Positions 1 to 11,444 of a stretch of DNA of 64,000 nucleotides are shown piece by piece. A program made the position numbers and the translations under genes. Source of the stretch: Rhipicephalus microplus (lineage: Eukaryota > Arthropoda > Arachnida > Ixodida > Ixodidae); the NCBI RefSeq assembly GCF_043290135.1, contig NC_134704.1:11649001-11713000 (forward strand). The letters are read 5' to 3'. The notes below the pieces were generated by a model that saw only the letters and a list, made by a program, of their open reading frames with translations, was not told the origin of the DNA and made no database searches. Each line of letters starts with the position of its first letter. Position 1 is the stretch's first letter.

Positions 1-1960
1 ACTTCCTCGACTAAATGTTCGTTACACATTCTTTTTTTTTTTTGCAGCTCTGAAGATTTTTTTTCGACTGTAACTTGAAAGGTTCATTAAAACATGTTTT
101 AGACTTGAACAGACTGACTAGGTTGTCGTTAATTTTCAGGAGGGAGGAGCTCTAAAGGCAGGAATAAAATGAACTCCTTTAAGAAGCAACCATTGATGAG
201 GCCACGTATATGCAAGGCTGTCGCATTTTTATCCACCTTCACTTCGTCTTTGCTTCAAGGTGGCTTCCACCGCAAACGTCAGCTACAACAGCGTCATATG
301 TTAGAAGAGGTGCTGCCATATCGATGAACGCCGTAAAAACAGGGCTATTGATGATGTGTTTAGTAAATAACACAAACTAGCGAATAGCGATTGCTTTTTA
401 TCCAAGGCGTGTTTCTGTGCTGTGCGTGTTTAAATCGGCGTTCTCGTGGCCACCTCTCCCATAGACTTCAAATTACCCGCCCTAAAGTGGAATTACTCCC
501 GTCACCGTTGCCGTGCACAATGTTGCCCGGCTTTACTACGCGGCCACCTAAACTAGCAGCGGCACAGCGAAAGCAGTGGGAGCCACAGCATCAACAGCGA
601 TCATTGAACAATTTCCTGCCATGGCCTCCGACATGGCAGGCGTGCTTGGTTCAACTAGGCCAAGATGGCATCAACTGTCCAGTTTACCCGGGCGAAAATT
701 GAACTTTTGAACAACTCGCACCAGTCTCCTTAGTAACGTCCGGTGGTTCTTTTTTCCATAAATCAAACGGAAGCGAACAAACAACATTTTAATACGCCTC
801 TTAATACACAGAAAGTTCTTTATTTAGTGCAGCTAGTTACATAATAGTGATAAAGTGTATGCGGTGATTCTGACGTAATCGGGATCATTTTGCGAATGTC
901 CCACTCGTGGCTCATGTGTTCTCGTGCATTTACCCTAGTTTCTCGGTAAGTAGGGTACTGCTGTTGATAATATTGTCGTTTTAAACGTTGCCATACGTTG
1001 AGCTTTCACTCTGACATAAATTATTACTAGCCTTCGGTGTCCCTTTAAGTTAAAGAGAGTACGCAATAACCTACATGCAACACGACGGAAAGTTGGGTAA
1101 GTTGGTCTGAAGACATTCTTGGTAACGCCGGGCAAACAGAAGGCGAACACACTTGTTTGTCTTCTCGTCTTCCGTTTTCCCGTCCACTCTCTGCGTGCCG
1201 AAACGTTACCGAGAATGACCTACAAGCCTCCCCTTATTATTATTTTTTTTTCATTTTGCTATAGCGATATACTAAAAGCTTATGCATATCACAACGTCTA
1301 TAAGAAATTCGTAGGTGAAAATGAAGACAGGCATACATAAACCGACAGAATTTAATAGATAGACACACTGATAAACGGGCGGAGACATATATAAATATAG
1401 ATGGATAGATGAATGCTTTTTGATAGCTAGAGAGTGGTGGCATGCAGGAAAAAGCTAAACTAATGTACGTACGTGTACATATTTTAGCGCGTTTTGATAC
1501 AAATACCTTTGGAGAAATGGAACTTGGGCACAGCTTTTTTTTTTTTTTGCTGTGGCCATGCTAAATATCCCCCATCCTTTAAATTGCGCAGAATAACGTG
1601 AATGTGCGACATATTTATTTGTCATATTTGTGTAGATACATGGGCTACCATCCTGTTGGCTAGCCCATTTTAAACTGTCGGGCCAGTTTGTCTACGGCGG
1701 CGGCCGAAATCGAACCACAGCCTAAATGTGACCATGATCTGTTACGCATCGAAGCTTATCTGTATCAACCCTGATTTGAATGACAAGTGTTCGCGTAGCA
1801 TGCTTATTATGGAATTCTTTACAATAGCCGATAAGCAACATAGCCAAGACTGGTGGTGATTCTGCAAAGGCAAGGCCTAAACGACCGGCAATTGTTCCAC
1901 CTGAGCATCTCTTGAACTTTAGGGGTCAGTCACTTAATGTCACTAAGCCCAGTGTCTCGC
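1..1960. other. no gene recognised
   Basis: AT-rich DNA with short A/T runs. Frames are short and show no family resemblance. I see no tRNA-like block, repeat copy or splice structure that I can defend. Confidence 0.6.
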
Positions 1961-1969
1961 AGGACAATC

Positions 1970-2600
1970 ATCAGTTACCGTTGCACGCTCCTCCTCGTCG
2001 CCTGCCTTCTGGAAAAAGCACATCTTCCAATATCCCGTGCTTGCGACAATCTTTTTGCAAGCTGCGTATCATCTCTGTTCTTTCTCTGTCAAACTGCGGG
2101 CACAGCCATATGAAATGTTCGATGTCACCGATGTCACCACGAACGGCACAAAATGGGGAAGCGCCTCGCTCAGTCTTGAATAACCAAGCAGGCGTGTGTG
2201 CAGAGTCAGTTATTATGCGGTAAAGGCACGTCGCTTGTTCTCTGTGAAGTGCGTGGATTACGCTGGAGTGATGCGAAAACTTGTGAATCGCTTTGAAGTT
2301 ATTGCGTGTTACATTCTTGTTGTTCTAGTATATGTTTTAGGAGCTCTTATTTTTGAAAGGCAAGTTTGGGGTTTGCGTGCAAGGGCATCAGCTTTTTTAT
2401 TGCCTTCATTTTCAACGTGGGATGGAATCCACTGGAATTTCACAATGAAGCTCTTGCCGTTCAGGTATTTATTGAGCGCCAGCGATTGTCTTGTGAATTT
2501 TTCTTGAGGAATAGTCCTCGGTGCAGTCGCTGTAACGCCGACTGAGAATCAGTCAGCACAACCTCATCTCGAGCAGGAAGCGTTTGCGATGGTTTGAGAG
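1970..2600 (-). pseudogene. decayed RNase H and C-terminal tail of an I-group non-LTR retrotransposon ORF2
   Basis: Reading the minus strand in shifting frames gives, in order, an RNase H segment with VVLTDSQSALQRLHR (about 2520-2565), the later catalytic block FQWIPSHVENEGNKKADALA (about 2375-2440), and a C-terminal Cys/His tail with GDIEHFIWLCPQF (about 2095-2150). This is the order found after the reverse transcriptase in I-group elements, and the intact element at 13.2-16.9 kb has the same arrangement (WLPGH...NEHADDAA, then a Cys/His tail). Frame changes break the reading and no reverse transcriptase is seen upstream, so it is an old fragment. It is too divergent to be a copy of the 13.2-kb element. 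The extent is approximate. Confidence 0.75.
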
Positions 2601-3281
2601 GTTTACCGAATGATTAAGGCAAAGAACAATTAGCCTAGAGTAGCCTTGAGGGAGTAAATAAAGTAGGTCTCATACAAAACATGCCCTTCGTTTCTCAAGT
2701 TAATTTGTAATGCTATACTCATATTTTGCTTCAGTTAAAGTGTATTTTGTGCCGTTATTTTTCAACTGAATAACATTTTTCACGTTTCTGTTTATTAAAC
2801 GTTTCCATTTTTTATAGCAAGCATGAAAGATCCCAAAAAGATCATCGCTAAAACCCTTAATTGATTTCTATAAATGGCTTCGCATAAAAACAAACATCGC
2901 TGTGGGGTCTATCTTTATTTCTATTGCCTGCCTGTTTACGCGTACATCTTTTTGCAAGATGCAATATTCCGCCATCATTTACTGTTTTTCACATATATGT
3001 ATGTGCTCCGACCTTAAATTATACGATTAAAGGTAAAGCTTATTGGTTTATTATTTAAAGAGAGATAAACATAAAAGACAAGAAAAGACAGGAAAGTTAG
3101 TCACGTTGCTCCTGGTTGAGCACTGCTAGCTGTAATGAAGAACGTAACGTAATAATGTTTGGAGACAGCTGCAGTGTTGGATATTTTTATATATATTCTG
3201 TGTTTTAATTAGAAAAAAAGAGAGAGAAGCATCTACCGTACTAGGAGCAGGTTTAGATTTCTCTCATTTTAGAATCATGTT

Positions 3282-3358
3282 AGTCGCACACTTTGAGCAA
3301 AATTTAGAGAATCTATGCGAACTATGGATTCTCTAAATTTTGCTCAAAGTGTGCGACT
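3282..3358. repeat. perfect 32-bp inverted repeat with 13-nt loop
   Basis: Arm 3282-3313 is the exact reverse complement of arm 3327-3358, separated by 13 nt (3314-3326). Transcribed from either strand this folds into a perfect 32-bp hairpin. No terminal target-site duplication or transposase is evident, so it may be a tiny foldback element, a small-RNA precursor-like hairpin or a local inversion-duplication. Confidence 0.95.
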
Positions 3359-4088
3359 TCTATAACCGTAAGCCAAGTTTTGCTTGTGGACAGTGCTTCA
3401 GCACAATGCGGTGTTTTATTACTCTCTCAACTATAAGGCTCAGGTAACGATATATGCCTTTCTTGTATTATAATGTTTTTCAGTGGTGGATGCGTTTCGA
3501 GGCACTTCCTCTGTATTTTTGTGCCCGCAAGGAGACTTCTTTAAAAAGAGTGTGTCTCAAAGTAGTGAAGTCTATTTAGTGCCTTGACTGGTCGTTTCTA
3601 AAGACGTCATTATATACCAGAATGTACTGAAGTTGCCGTAGTTAGAGACTGGATAAAAGCGTGGCTCTTAAGCGATCCACGAAAGAAAGTTCCACAAAAC
3701 ACTTAAGAGGCTCAGGTCTACTTGAAAGTAGGGAACGCTCCTCGAAACAGCCCCGAGGCACCTGAGACATAGTCCTGAAGGATCAACTACAAACGATGCC
3801 AATTTCGTCTAGGCGGCGCCCACTGGCGAGAAGAAATTGCTGAAGGCTCCCCTGCCGAAAACCATGTTGAAACGTCCTCTAAAGCAATTACATTCCGTGC
3901 CTCCTTTCGCTTATGTTCTGTGCAAAACGTTGTGCTGAAGTAGCAGCACTAAAATGAAATGTGCCGTTGGCAATATGTTCTAGCGGCAGGAATTTCTTCA
4001 GTCCTGTAGTGACTTTTTAGACTGGTGGTGGTTTAATAATAACAGAAGTTTTGCCTCAATCATGGTGCCCAGTACAAACGAGACACTG

Positions 4089-4122
4089 ATTTGAAAGAAG
4101 GTACACGTACCTTCTTTCAAAT
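4089..4122. repeat. perfect 16-bp palindrome with 2-nt spacer
   Basis: Arms 4089-4104 and 4107-4122 are exact reverse complements around a 2-nt spacer. A cruciform-capable site of unknown role. Confidence 0.9.
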
Positions 4123-5132
4123 GTAGAATTGCTAAAACGCCTTAGGAACCTCTTAGGTGCATTGTGAATCTCTGTTGGCAATACTATGGTCAGTATCAAC
4201 TAAAGTACTCGCGCGCATCTAAAACACATCAGCCAATGTGGACAATGGCATATGTTTTTTAGAGAATGTGTTCACGTGGGCTAATAAATATTTTTGCAAA
4301 TGGAGGGCTGTTTTGAGAAAGCATACACAAAGGAGGAAAACATGCGTAGGGTTAATATGTTCGTGTCTGCTCACGAAGACCTTTACGCGATTGTTTTTCA
4401 TTATGATAAAAAAAACCATCTTGCTAAATGCAATCTGTGTGTGCTCTTGCTCTACTGATTACACTCACTACAAGAACAAATATTCTAAATATAGATTTTC
4501 TCATGTATAATTTTACTCAATAGCGTAGCATTGGCAGAAACAACAATCGCAAGCTTCAATTCTCAGGCTGTTGTTCCGCGCCTTCATTTGTGGCTGACTA
4601 AAGGATACAATTAATTATAATGACTAAAGGATGCAAATAATTAAAATTACAATTAACAAGTAATTGTTATTAGTTCTTTCTATTCTTCAGCCGTGGCGAG
4701 ATTACACAAAGAACAAACATTTTATCATTGCAGCGCACAAAAAAAAAGCCGATGTTAGCTACCAGCCTAGATTCCATAACCTGACTCTGGTCAATGAATA
4801 AAACACAATTTAAAAGAATGCCGTGTACTACTGAGGCCTAATGACATGCCATGTACCTGTCGAGAAGATTTTTTTTTTCGATGTACTGCATCAGCAGAAT
4901 CGCTGCTTTGCTAGGCTAATGCTTTTAACGTTTAAGTGCCTTAGAAAATTGTTTATTTTTGGTGTGTCGGGCAAAATATGCCTTAATTAACTGATACATA
5001 TCTCCAGTTAAACTTCTTCGAAGAAGAAAAAAAGGTCAGGAAAAAAATTGGAACCTTCATGGGGCTTCAAAAGTAATCGCATGACATCCTATGCATTCTC
5101 CTAAGACCACGGGAAATGAAAAGCTGTCTTCT

Positions 5133-5770
5133 TTTTTACAACGCGAGCTGTCATGCGGTTACATTGCGGATCACGCACGGCGCCGTAGGTTTTCGCCGCC
5201 GCTGGTGTCCGTAACCACTATCGCACGAAATGAGAAAAATAGACATAGTAAATAAAAAAAACACTGATGACATAGTGGGGCTTCAACCCGGGTCCGCTGC
5301 GTGCCAGCCCAGTATTCTACTACCGAGCCATGCCGGTGCTTAGATTCGCTCACAAACTAGCCTTACGCAGGCTAGTTTGCCAGTTAATGAGCAATAAAGC
5401 GTTTTAGAAGAGTGCAGGAACAACCAGGCGCCACACAATGCGAATAGCGTTACGAGTGGGCCATCCAATGCGCAAACTCAATATGAAAGCTTATTTTTGA
5501 TCACCTATTAACTGGGACACATACACACTTCAAGAATATTTTTTCATCGTCGTCAGCCACGGCATCAATAACTGGCACAAAATTCCTCGCAAGTTTTTGG
5601 CAGATACCACGCTTTTCCGAAGATTGACAAAAGATAGCATTGTGAATGCCGGCCTACTTCCCATAAATTAAGATTATTAATGACTTGGTGGGTACTCAGC
5701 CAATGTGCTTGTAGGAGCTACCCAAAAAGTGTTTAGAAAAAGCTCCGAAAGGCAGCTCTTCCTTCTTTCG
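5133..5770 (+). repeat. long interspersed repeat containing a reversed tRNA-Gly-like block (copy A)
   Basis: About 640 bp, shared at lower identity with 20599-20990 (copy B), 42961-43610 (copy C) and, inverted and partial, 33358-33500 (copy D). The left end carries a short imperfect hairpin motif of the form ACAGC..GCTGT that is clearer in copies B to D. The block at about 5277-5340, read on the minus strand, resembles eukaryotic tRNA-Gly: GGTAGTAGAATACTGGGCTG followed by a B-box-like GACCCGGGTT. No protein is encoded. It could be a SINE or MITE whose promoter came from tRNA-Gly. It was defined only by comparing the copies in this window. Confidence 0.75.
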
Positions 5771-6862
5771 CTGTTACTGTGCTGCACGTTCTGCACAGGC
5801 CTGGTGATTTATTTCTCTCCATCGATGCACTGTTTCACCCCATACCTCTCCAAAAGCAGTCCGTAGCTAACGTGGTTGTGCGCTGCCTCCATGATCGGAG
5901 GCATTGCAAGCTATCTTTTGGCACCTCGCATGTTCTTGCGCTGTAGTCATAATCTTCACACCTATGGCCAAGCGAATACGCCAAGTTATGACGTGATCAT
6001 GTGATATTGTGTTACGTGACGTAATGGCGACGTCATGTTAACAACAGATTTTCAAGATGGTATTTGATAATTAGCCCTCACTTCCTTCTTGTTGACGACT
6101 ACGCCGTGGGATGCGGCCGTGTGCGAATTCTCGCGTTGCATAAAACATCGAAGGATTTCGCTTTAATGTGATTCTCAAGAGACTACACCATGGAAGCGAG
6201 ATGTGTAGAAGAAAAGATGTATGCTTGAACTAATGAAGAGTCGTTCAACGAGTAATATTGTTAGAGCATGTGTCCGGTATGTGGACTTGTTTTCGTCAGC
6301 GCCCTGACGAAGACACTTGCTGCATGCAAAATAGCCCATCGAGCGAGTGAACTATGAAAACGCTCGACTACCTCGCAATCACAGAAGTGTTCTCTGGTCT
6401 TTTGCGTCTGATATTCGGCTTCCCTAGCAGCCGCTTGTTGCGATGTGTTCGGAATAGTCGGATCAACGTCGTGCGTTGTAGTGTTTCACGCAATCGACAA
6501 GGAGACCCACGAGACTGTACACCGGACGCCTTCCCGTTTTCTCTGTGAGCCTCCGTTTCGCGAGACACGAGGAGCGAACATCGGTGCGGGTTTCTTACAG
6601 GAATGAACATTACTCGCTTTGTATACTGTCGAGGTGAGTCAAACTTCGCTATAAATAATAACTGTGCTCCCGAACCATGACATGATTATGAATTATGCTG
6701 TATCGGGGGCTCCGAAGTATTCGACAACCTAGATTTCATTAACGAAGACACAAATAAAAATAAACAGGTGTTCTTTGCATTCCGACCCCATCGAAATGTG
6801 GGCGACGTGGCGGCGAAGCGAAATCGTGCCTCTGAACTTTGCAGCATGACTCCCCGCGAGTT
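5771..6862. other. no gene recognised; CpG-containing stretch with a candidate splice donor
   Basis: The stretch 6290-6640 is more GC-balanced than its surroundings. It ends with a short ATG frame (from 6603) running into GAG|GTGAGT at 6631-6639, a strong donor consensus. One match of this length is expected by chance every hundred kilobases or so, so this does not establish an exon. Confidence 0.3.
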
Positions 6863-7110
6863 GCCCCGCCGCGGTGGCCTAGTGTCTAAGGTACTCGGCT
6901 GCTGACTCGTAGGTCGCGGGATCAAATCCCGGCTGCGGCGGCTTCATTTCCGATGGAGGCGGAAATGTTGTAGGCACGTGTGCTCAGATTTGGGTGCTCG
7001 TTCAAGAACCCAGGGGGTCGAAATTTCCGGAGCCCTCCACTATGGCGTCTCTCATAATCATATATATGGTGGTTTTGGGACGTTCAACTCCACATATCAA
7101 TGAATCAATC
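6863..7110 (+). mobile_element. tRNA-derived SINE (Ruka-like), full length, copy 1
   Basis: The tRNA-like head has an A box near 6874 and B box GGGATCAAATCCCGG near 6918. A shared body follows (GATGGAGGCGGAAATGTTGT, then GTGCTCAGATTTGGGTGC) and a tail of TCAATGAATCAATC. It is somewhat diverged from the other copies. A 9-bp flank similarity with one mismatch (6854-6862 against 7112-7120) may be the target-site duplication. The Ruka name comes from memory of tick SINE literature. Confidence 0.9.
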
Positions 7111-8827
7111 ACCGGGAGTTAAGCTACCGCGGCGGGTAACTTGTGGATTGTGCAACGTACTCAATCGGCACCTTATTTTGACCATGTAATTTGATTAGTT
7201 GGGTTACTGTAAAATCAATACTGTTACCCGCCGCCAGCAATGACATATTGTATTTTATTGTTATATTCAGTGCATTCAGAGTCCACAAATATTATCATTA
7301 CAAATAACTAGCACAATCCATGAATGTGCATCTCTAGTCTCTCTAGAAAAGGTATCTCAGTGCATCTCACTAGAAAAGGTATGAACAAACGAAGCAGCTG
7401 CGTAGGTTTGCGTGTTTTCTTGTGAGGGCGTCGATGGCTATTGGTGATTCGCGAAAGGAACAATTATAGGACAGTGGACACTGCACCACTGTACTTGCAG
7501 TGGGCATTCTAATATAGTCTAAATCGAACAATGTTACGCGCACAGACGATAACTTTTTTGGTGTGGTTGTGGCATCAACCGAGGATCGAAATCCGGCAAG
7601 CTATTGGGAAGGTGATGCGTACAGAGCCCGTTAACGCTATCGCTTTCTGTTGTCGAAGGTAACGCTCAAGTGACCTTGAAGTTTTTACATACCGTCGATC
7701 TAGCAAACATGTGACTGTTTATTCCGACGTATCTTGTCCAAATCTGACCCTTGTGTTTACACTTTGCTACGTCCAAAATACTTCTTTACATTTATTATAT
7801 GCTGTTGTCCTTACTGTTCCATCAGTTCAAACAGACACGCAGTGTGTAAACATTAAAATAATCAAAGGGTTCTGTAAAAATTCAAACAATTTAAATATTT
7901 TGCTTGATGCATCTCCCATCTGGCTTTTGTCATTGCATTGCATCTGAGTGCATTGCTTCCTCCCAAGCCCCACAGCGTCTCTCCAAGCTCGTCGCTGCAG
8001 TCAAAAAGTACATATGAATGATTCACCAACTCAGGAAATGAGCGGGACTTATAGATGTACGTTTCGGAGGTTCGGAACTACATAAAGGACTAAGACTGCG
8101 TACAAATCACGGCGCCGAGGTGCGCAGAAAAAAAAACGTAGAATAGAAGACAATGTAATGATTACAAAAATAGTATGCGCCTCAGCTGAGTGCATGAATT
8201 ATAAATCAACGCCATGAACCGTAGTCCGTAGGCTCGGCGCACATGCATAATGCAAGAATGACACTCTTTAGCTTTTGCACGATTATGCGTGCCTCTTTTG
8301 TTTGCCAGAAATCGCTGCGTAGGGCTTCTCTTCCGAAGCTCCGCGTGTTCTCGAGTCAGCTAGATTTGTGCATGCGTTATGTGCTGCGCATGCACAAATC
8401 ATGCACGAAAGTTTCTGATTTAGGAAGCTGAGAACTGCATAAATTTTGAGTACCAAACATGAAACGCATACCGAGTATGAAGACCATACAAAGCTTCTGT
8501 TCTTCTTCGGCCTCTCTTTCAGGCATAAGTGAAGTATCCGGGCACAAGTGAAATACTCGAGTACAAGTGAAGGCTACGGAAGATAACTAGATTAGATTGT
8601 AATATATAGGCCCATTACAAATATCTAAACAAAGGAACATGTGTATTAGCGTCCGCAACGTGTTCGATTCGCGTGTCTCTCCATATTAAGGTGAACTGGG
8701 TAGTTTAGGAAATAATATGTGTAGTTCCGGAGTATAATACTGCATTGATAACAGGCACCTAGAACATTATAAAATATTCTGGAATGATTCATGCTCTCTC
8801 CCGCGTCTTAGTGGCAATGACATTATG
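7111..8827. other. no gene recognised
   Basis: AT-rich DNA with a 14-bp hairpin at 8363-8400. The 78-residue frame starting at 7711 has no recognisable family signature. Confidence 0.55.
8363..8400. repeat. 14-bp inverted repeat, 10-nt loop
   Basis: Arm 8363-8376 is the exact reverse complement of arm 8387-8400. It lies inside an otherwise unremarkable short frame. Confidence 0.85.
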
Positions 8828-9330
8828 CTATTTAGCTGAACACAGCGAGTCCAATATTTGTTCCAGCGCAGGGTGCTTGAGAGAGAAAGAGAGAGAGAGG
8901 CTCTTTATTAAAAAATTGACGGCAGATCCACGAGGTGAATCATGTTGAGATTGGGCAAAGCTCCTGGAAGTAATACCGTGAAATTTTCTCCCGTTAACTC
9001 GTCTTGAGATATGCGCGCTTCCTCGCCGCTTCCCATTGTCGAACGTTTTCAAGATCTGCTTCGCGACATTGACGTGCTGCCACGGCCTCTCGTTCCCGTA
9101 CGGAAGGATCTTGCCGATGCTGACGTGCCGCTGCAGCTTCTTGTTCACGTACGGCGGGATCTTGCCGGCGCTGCCTTGCTTATGTGGCTTCTTGTTCCCG
9201 TACAACAGGATCTTTGCGGCGACGTCGCGCAGCTTCCCGGCGCGCTTCTGCCTCGCGTGCTCCCACTTCAGGGTCCGGTCGGCGAGCGCGCGCCGCCGCT
9301 GCCCTGCGCGCCCGCCTTTCGGCATCTATA
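8828..9330 (-). pseudogene. broken reading frame of charged Arg/Glu/Ala tandem repeats with a poly(A)-signal-like 3' end
   Basis: On the minus strand from about 9330 down to 9010 one frame reads a series of 17-19-residue repeats built on (R)QDPxVREQEAAAARQ. Visible units contain RKDPVVREQEAT, RQDPAVREQEAAAARQ and RQDPSVREREAVAARQ, then RQWEAARKRAYL. One in-frame stop follows EAT, so the frame is not intact; a different minus frame stays open for 165 codons but loses this periodicity. Downstream on the same strand a non-coding stretch leads to AATAAA (8905-8910, seen as TTTATT on plus) and an AG-rich run, as in a processed transcript end. Similar charged repeats occur in uncharacterised tick proteins as far as I recall; the function is unknown. 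It could be a retroposed or decaying gene of that type, or a minisatellite that happens to code. Confidence 0.45.
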
Positions 9331-9410
9331 TCCATACGAGCACACACCGACGGCAATGAGCATCGGCAACTACAAACCTGTATTGATATGGTTTTGATTA
9401 TAGAACCATT

Positions 9411-9562
9411 GCTTTAGAAAACACCTGGCGTCTTTCGTTAAGCAGCTGGCGTCTTCTTTTTGTTTTGCTTTAGAAACATCTGGCGTATTTTCGTTTTGCT
9501 TATAGAAAACATCTGGCGTCTTTCGTTGGTTTATTTCATCAATCAATGGCGTCTTGAATAAA
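9411..9562 (+). repeat. minisatellite, about 4 units around CTGGCGTCTTTCGTT
   Basis: Imperfect tandem units of GCTTTAGAAAACA(T/C)CTGGCGTCTTTCG with variable spacing. It lies directly 5' of the charged-repeat frame on the opposite strand. Confidence 0.7.
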
Positions 9563-9840
9563 AATTTTTCATTGTTTAATCACGCGCAGGAAAAATCTCA
9601 CCAGGCACTACCTTGGAGGTAAAGAATGGCTGCTACAGGGAATGAGAGACAGCAGAAGTCGGCTTTTGACACTTCTACTTCTACTAACGTTTCTTACTGG
9701 AACATGCCAATGGCTGCTAATAGGGAATGAGAGGCAGGAGAATTTGGCTTTTAGTTAACGCGCACGCTGCGAATTTTTCATTGTTCAACAACGCACAGGA
9801 GAAATGTCCCACCGGCACCACCTTGGAGGTCAAAGCGTAG
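9563..9840. repeat. internally duplicated interspersed repeat, shared with 22371-22550
   Basis: Two direct copies of a block (9570-9622 and 9768-9830, ending ACCTTGGAGGT) flank two copies of an AATGGCTGCTA..GGGAATGAGA block (near 9627 and 9709). The first block recurs inverted at 22371-22421 and the second at 22444-22512 in the same orientation, so this is a rearranged repeat family. No coding content. Confidence 0.7.
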
Positions 9841-10588
9841 GACTGATTACACACTACGACTACGATTGTGAGGTACGGACGGGTGCCGCTATACGAAGTC
9901 TCGCCCCTAAAACAGATTTTTCCCCCGGCGTCTATATTTCGCCGGCATGCTACTTTGTATAGATATGAAGGGAAGCAAACGATTTCAGTAGGTAGTGGAA
10001 GACGGCTCATACAGACTTTGGTACATGCTGAAAAACGCCACATGGCTAAAAGTAATTTGCAGTGATCCATAAAAACATTGTGGTTTCGCCGACAGCACTA
10101 TCACAAGTAAATTCTAATGTTGAAGACACTAATGTGTACCACGTGTCTTAGTCCCTGTGCCACTGCGCTGCCCGTCCTAAATAAGCATGTGCCAACTAGC
10201 CCAAACCAAAGGATTGCTTGAAGACACCATCGTCCTATAAATCTTTTCCACCCGCACTCTGCAACAGAATGGGACTATGTCTGATCTATAATAAAAATTA
10301 GCACTGATTTTTCTGTGAGTGCAGTCACCTTGCTTTACCAAAGTCATTGTACTATCTCTGTGAGCTTTCATGCCGACTATCTTGCTTAGAGCTTTCATGC
10401 CGACAAAAGCCCAACTACAAGTTTATCACACATTATTCAGGTCGCAGCTTAATTATATTAGTTTAGTTTGAGCTACCTTATCGCGAACTAACTTTACATG
10501 AAATATTTACATTACAAAATGCACTTTTCCGGCACACTGGAAATATCGAACCCCGGCTCAAATCAAAAACATTGTCCTAAAAATACGA
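9841..10588. other. no gene recognised
   Basis: Overlapping short frames occur on both strands with no family resemblance. The right edge, 10576-10588, is the target-site duplication of the next SINE. Confidence 0.55.
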
Positions 10589-10836
10589 TTTGATTGATTT
10601 GATTGATTTGTGGGGTTTAACGTCCCAAAACCACCATATGATTATGAGAGACGCCGTAGTGGAGGGCTACGGAAATTTCGACCACCTGGGGTTCTTTAAC
10701 GTGCACCCAAATCTGAGCACACGGGCCTACAACATTTCCGCCTCCATCGGAAATGCAGCCGCCGCAGCCGGGAATTGAACCCGCGACCTGCGGGTCAGCA
10801 GCCGAGTACCTTAGCCACCAGACCACCGCGGCGGGG
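10589..10836 (-). mobile_element. tRNA-derived SINE (Ruka-like), full length, copy 2
   Basis: Complete copy on the minus strand: tRNA-like head ending at 10836, B box near 10785, shared body, and a tail of TGATT repeats at 10589-10608. A perfect 13-bp target-site duplication, CCTAAAAATACGA, flanks it at 10576-10588 and 10837-10849, which fixes both ends. Confidence 0.95.
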
Positions 10837-10849
10837 CCTAAAAATACGA

Positions 10850-11440
10850 AATCATTCAGGTAGATTGGTACAACGAATACCATGTTTTGCAGATATTTTA
10901 TTTCGCAAAGAAGGAATACAGTGAATTTCTTATATCCTTAGCGACCTTGAAACACCGCGACCTACCTGTGCATCTTAGAAACCCTGAACCTTGGCCTGTG
11001 CCGCATTTTCGCACTGAATGTAAGCTGCGATCTCTCAAACACAATTTACCAAACATTCTAAATACTTATAATCATTCTACGATTTTGTCACGCAATACTG
11101 CATGTGTTAATGACGGAACTCGTGCATCATTTATGCAGTTTTCTTTTTTCGCAGCAATTTCGAGCACACGTTTGGCTATGTGGTAGAATGTCTGCCTTTC
11201 ATGCCAAATTTGTTGGTTGAATTTCAATCTGGATCGAACTTAATAATTTTTATCTGTATTCTGGATTCTCGATTTCGGACAATAACGCAGATGTTTTAGT
11301 CGTTACTAACAACACCGACACCACAATATCTGCGAAATGAAATTTTTGAAGCTAACGTGATACTAAAGATGAGTCCTGGTAGGTGCGCAGGCTTATGCGG
11401 TATAATATAGACCTGTATATAAACTAGGTCAAGAGAAATA
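10850..11440. other. no gene recognised
   Basis: A 99-codon frame (10887-11186) is open but shows no motif I recognise; its composition resembles the AT-rich flanks. Confidence 0.5.
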
Positions 11441-11444
11441 TCTT

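Larger units (their letters stand above)
2601..5132. other. no gene recognised; two short palindromes inside
   Basis: AT-rich DNA. The only structure I can defend is the hairpin at 3282-3358 and the palindrome at 4089-4122, listed separately. Open frames near 4.2-4.5 kb overlap on both strands and resemble nothing I know. Confidence 0.55.
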
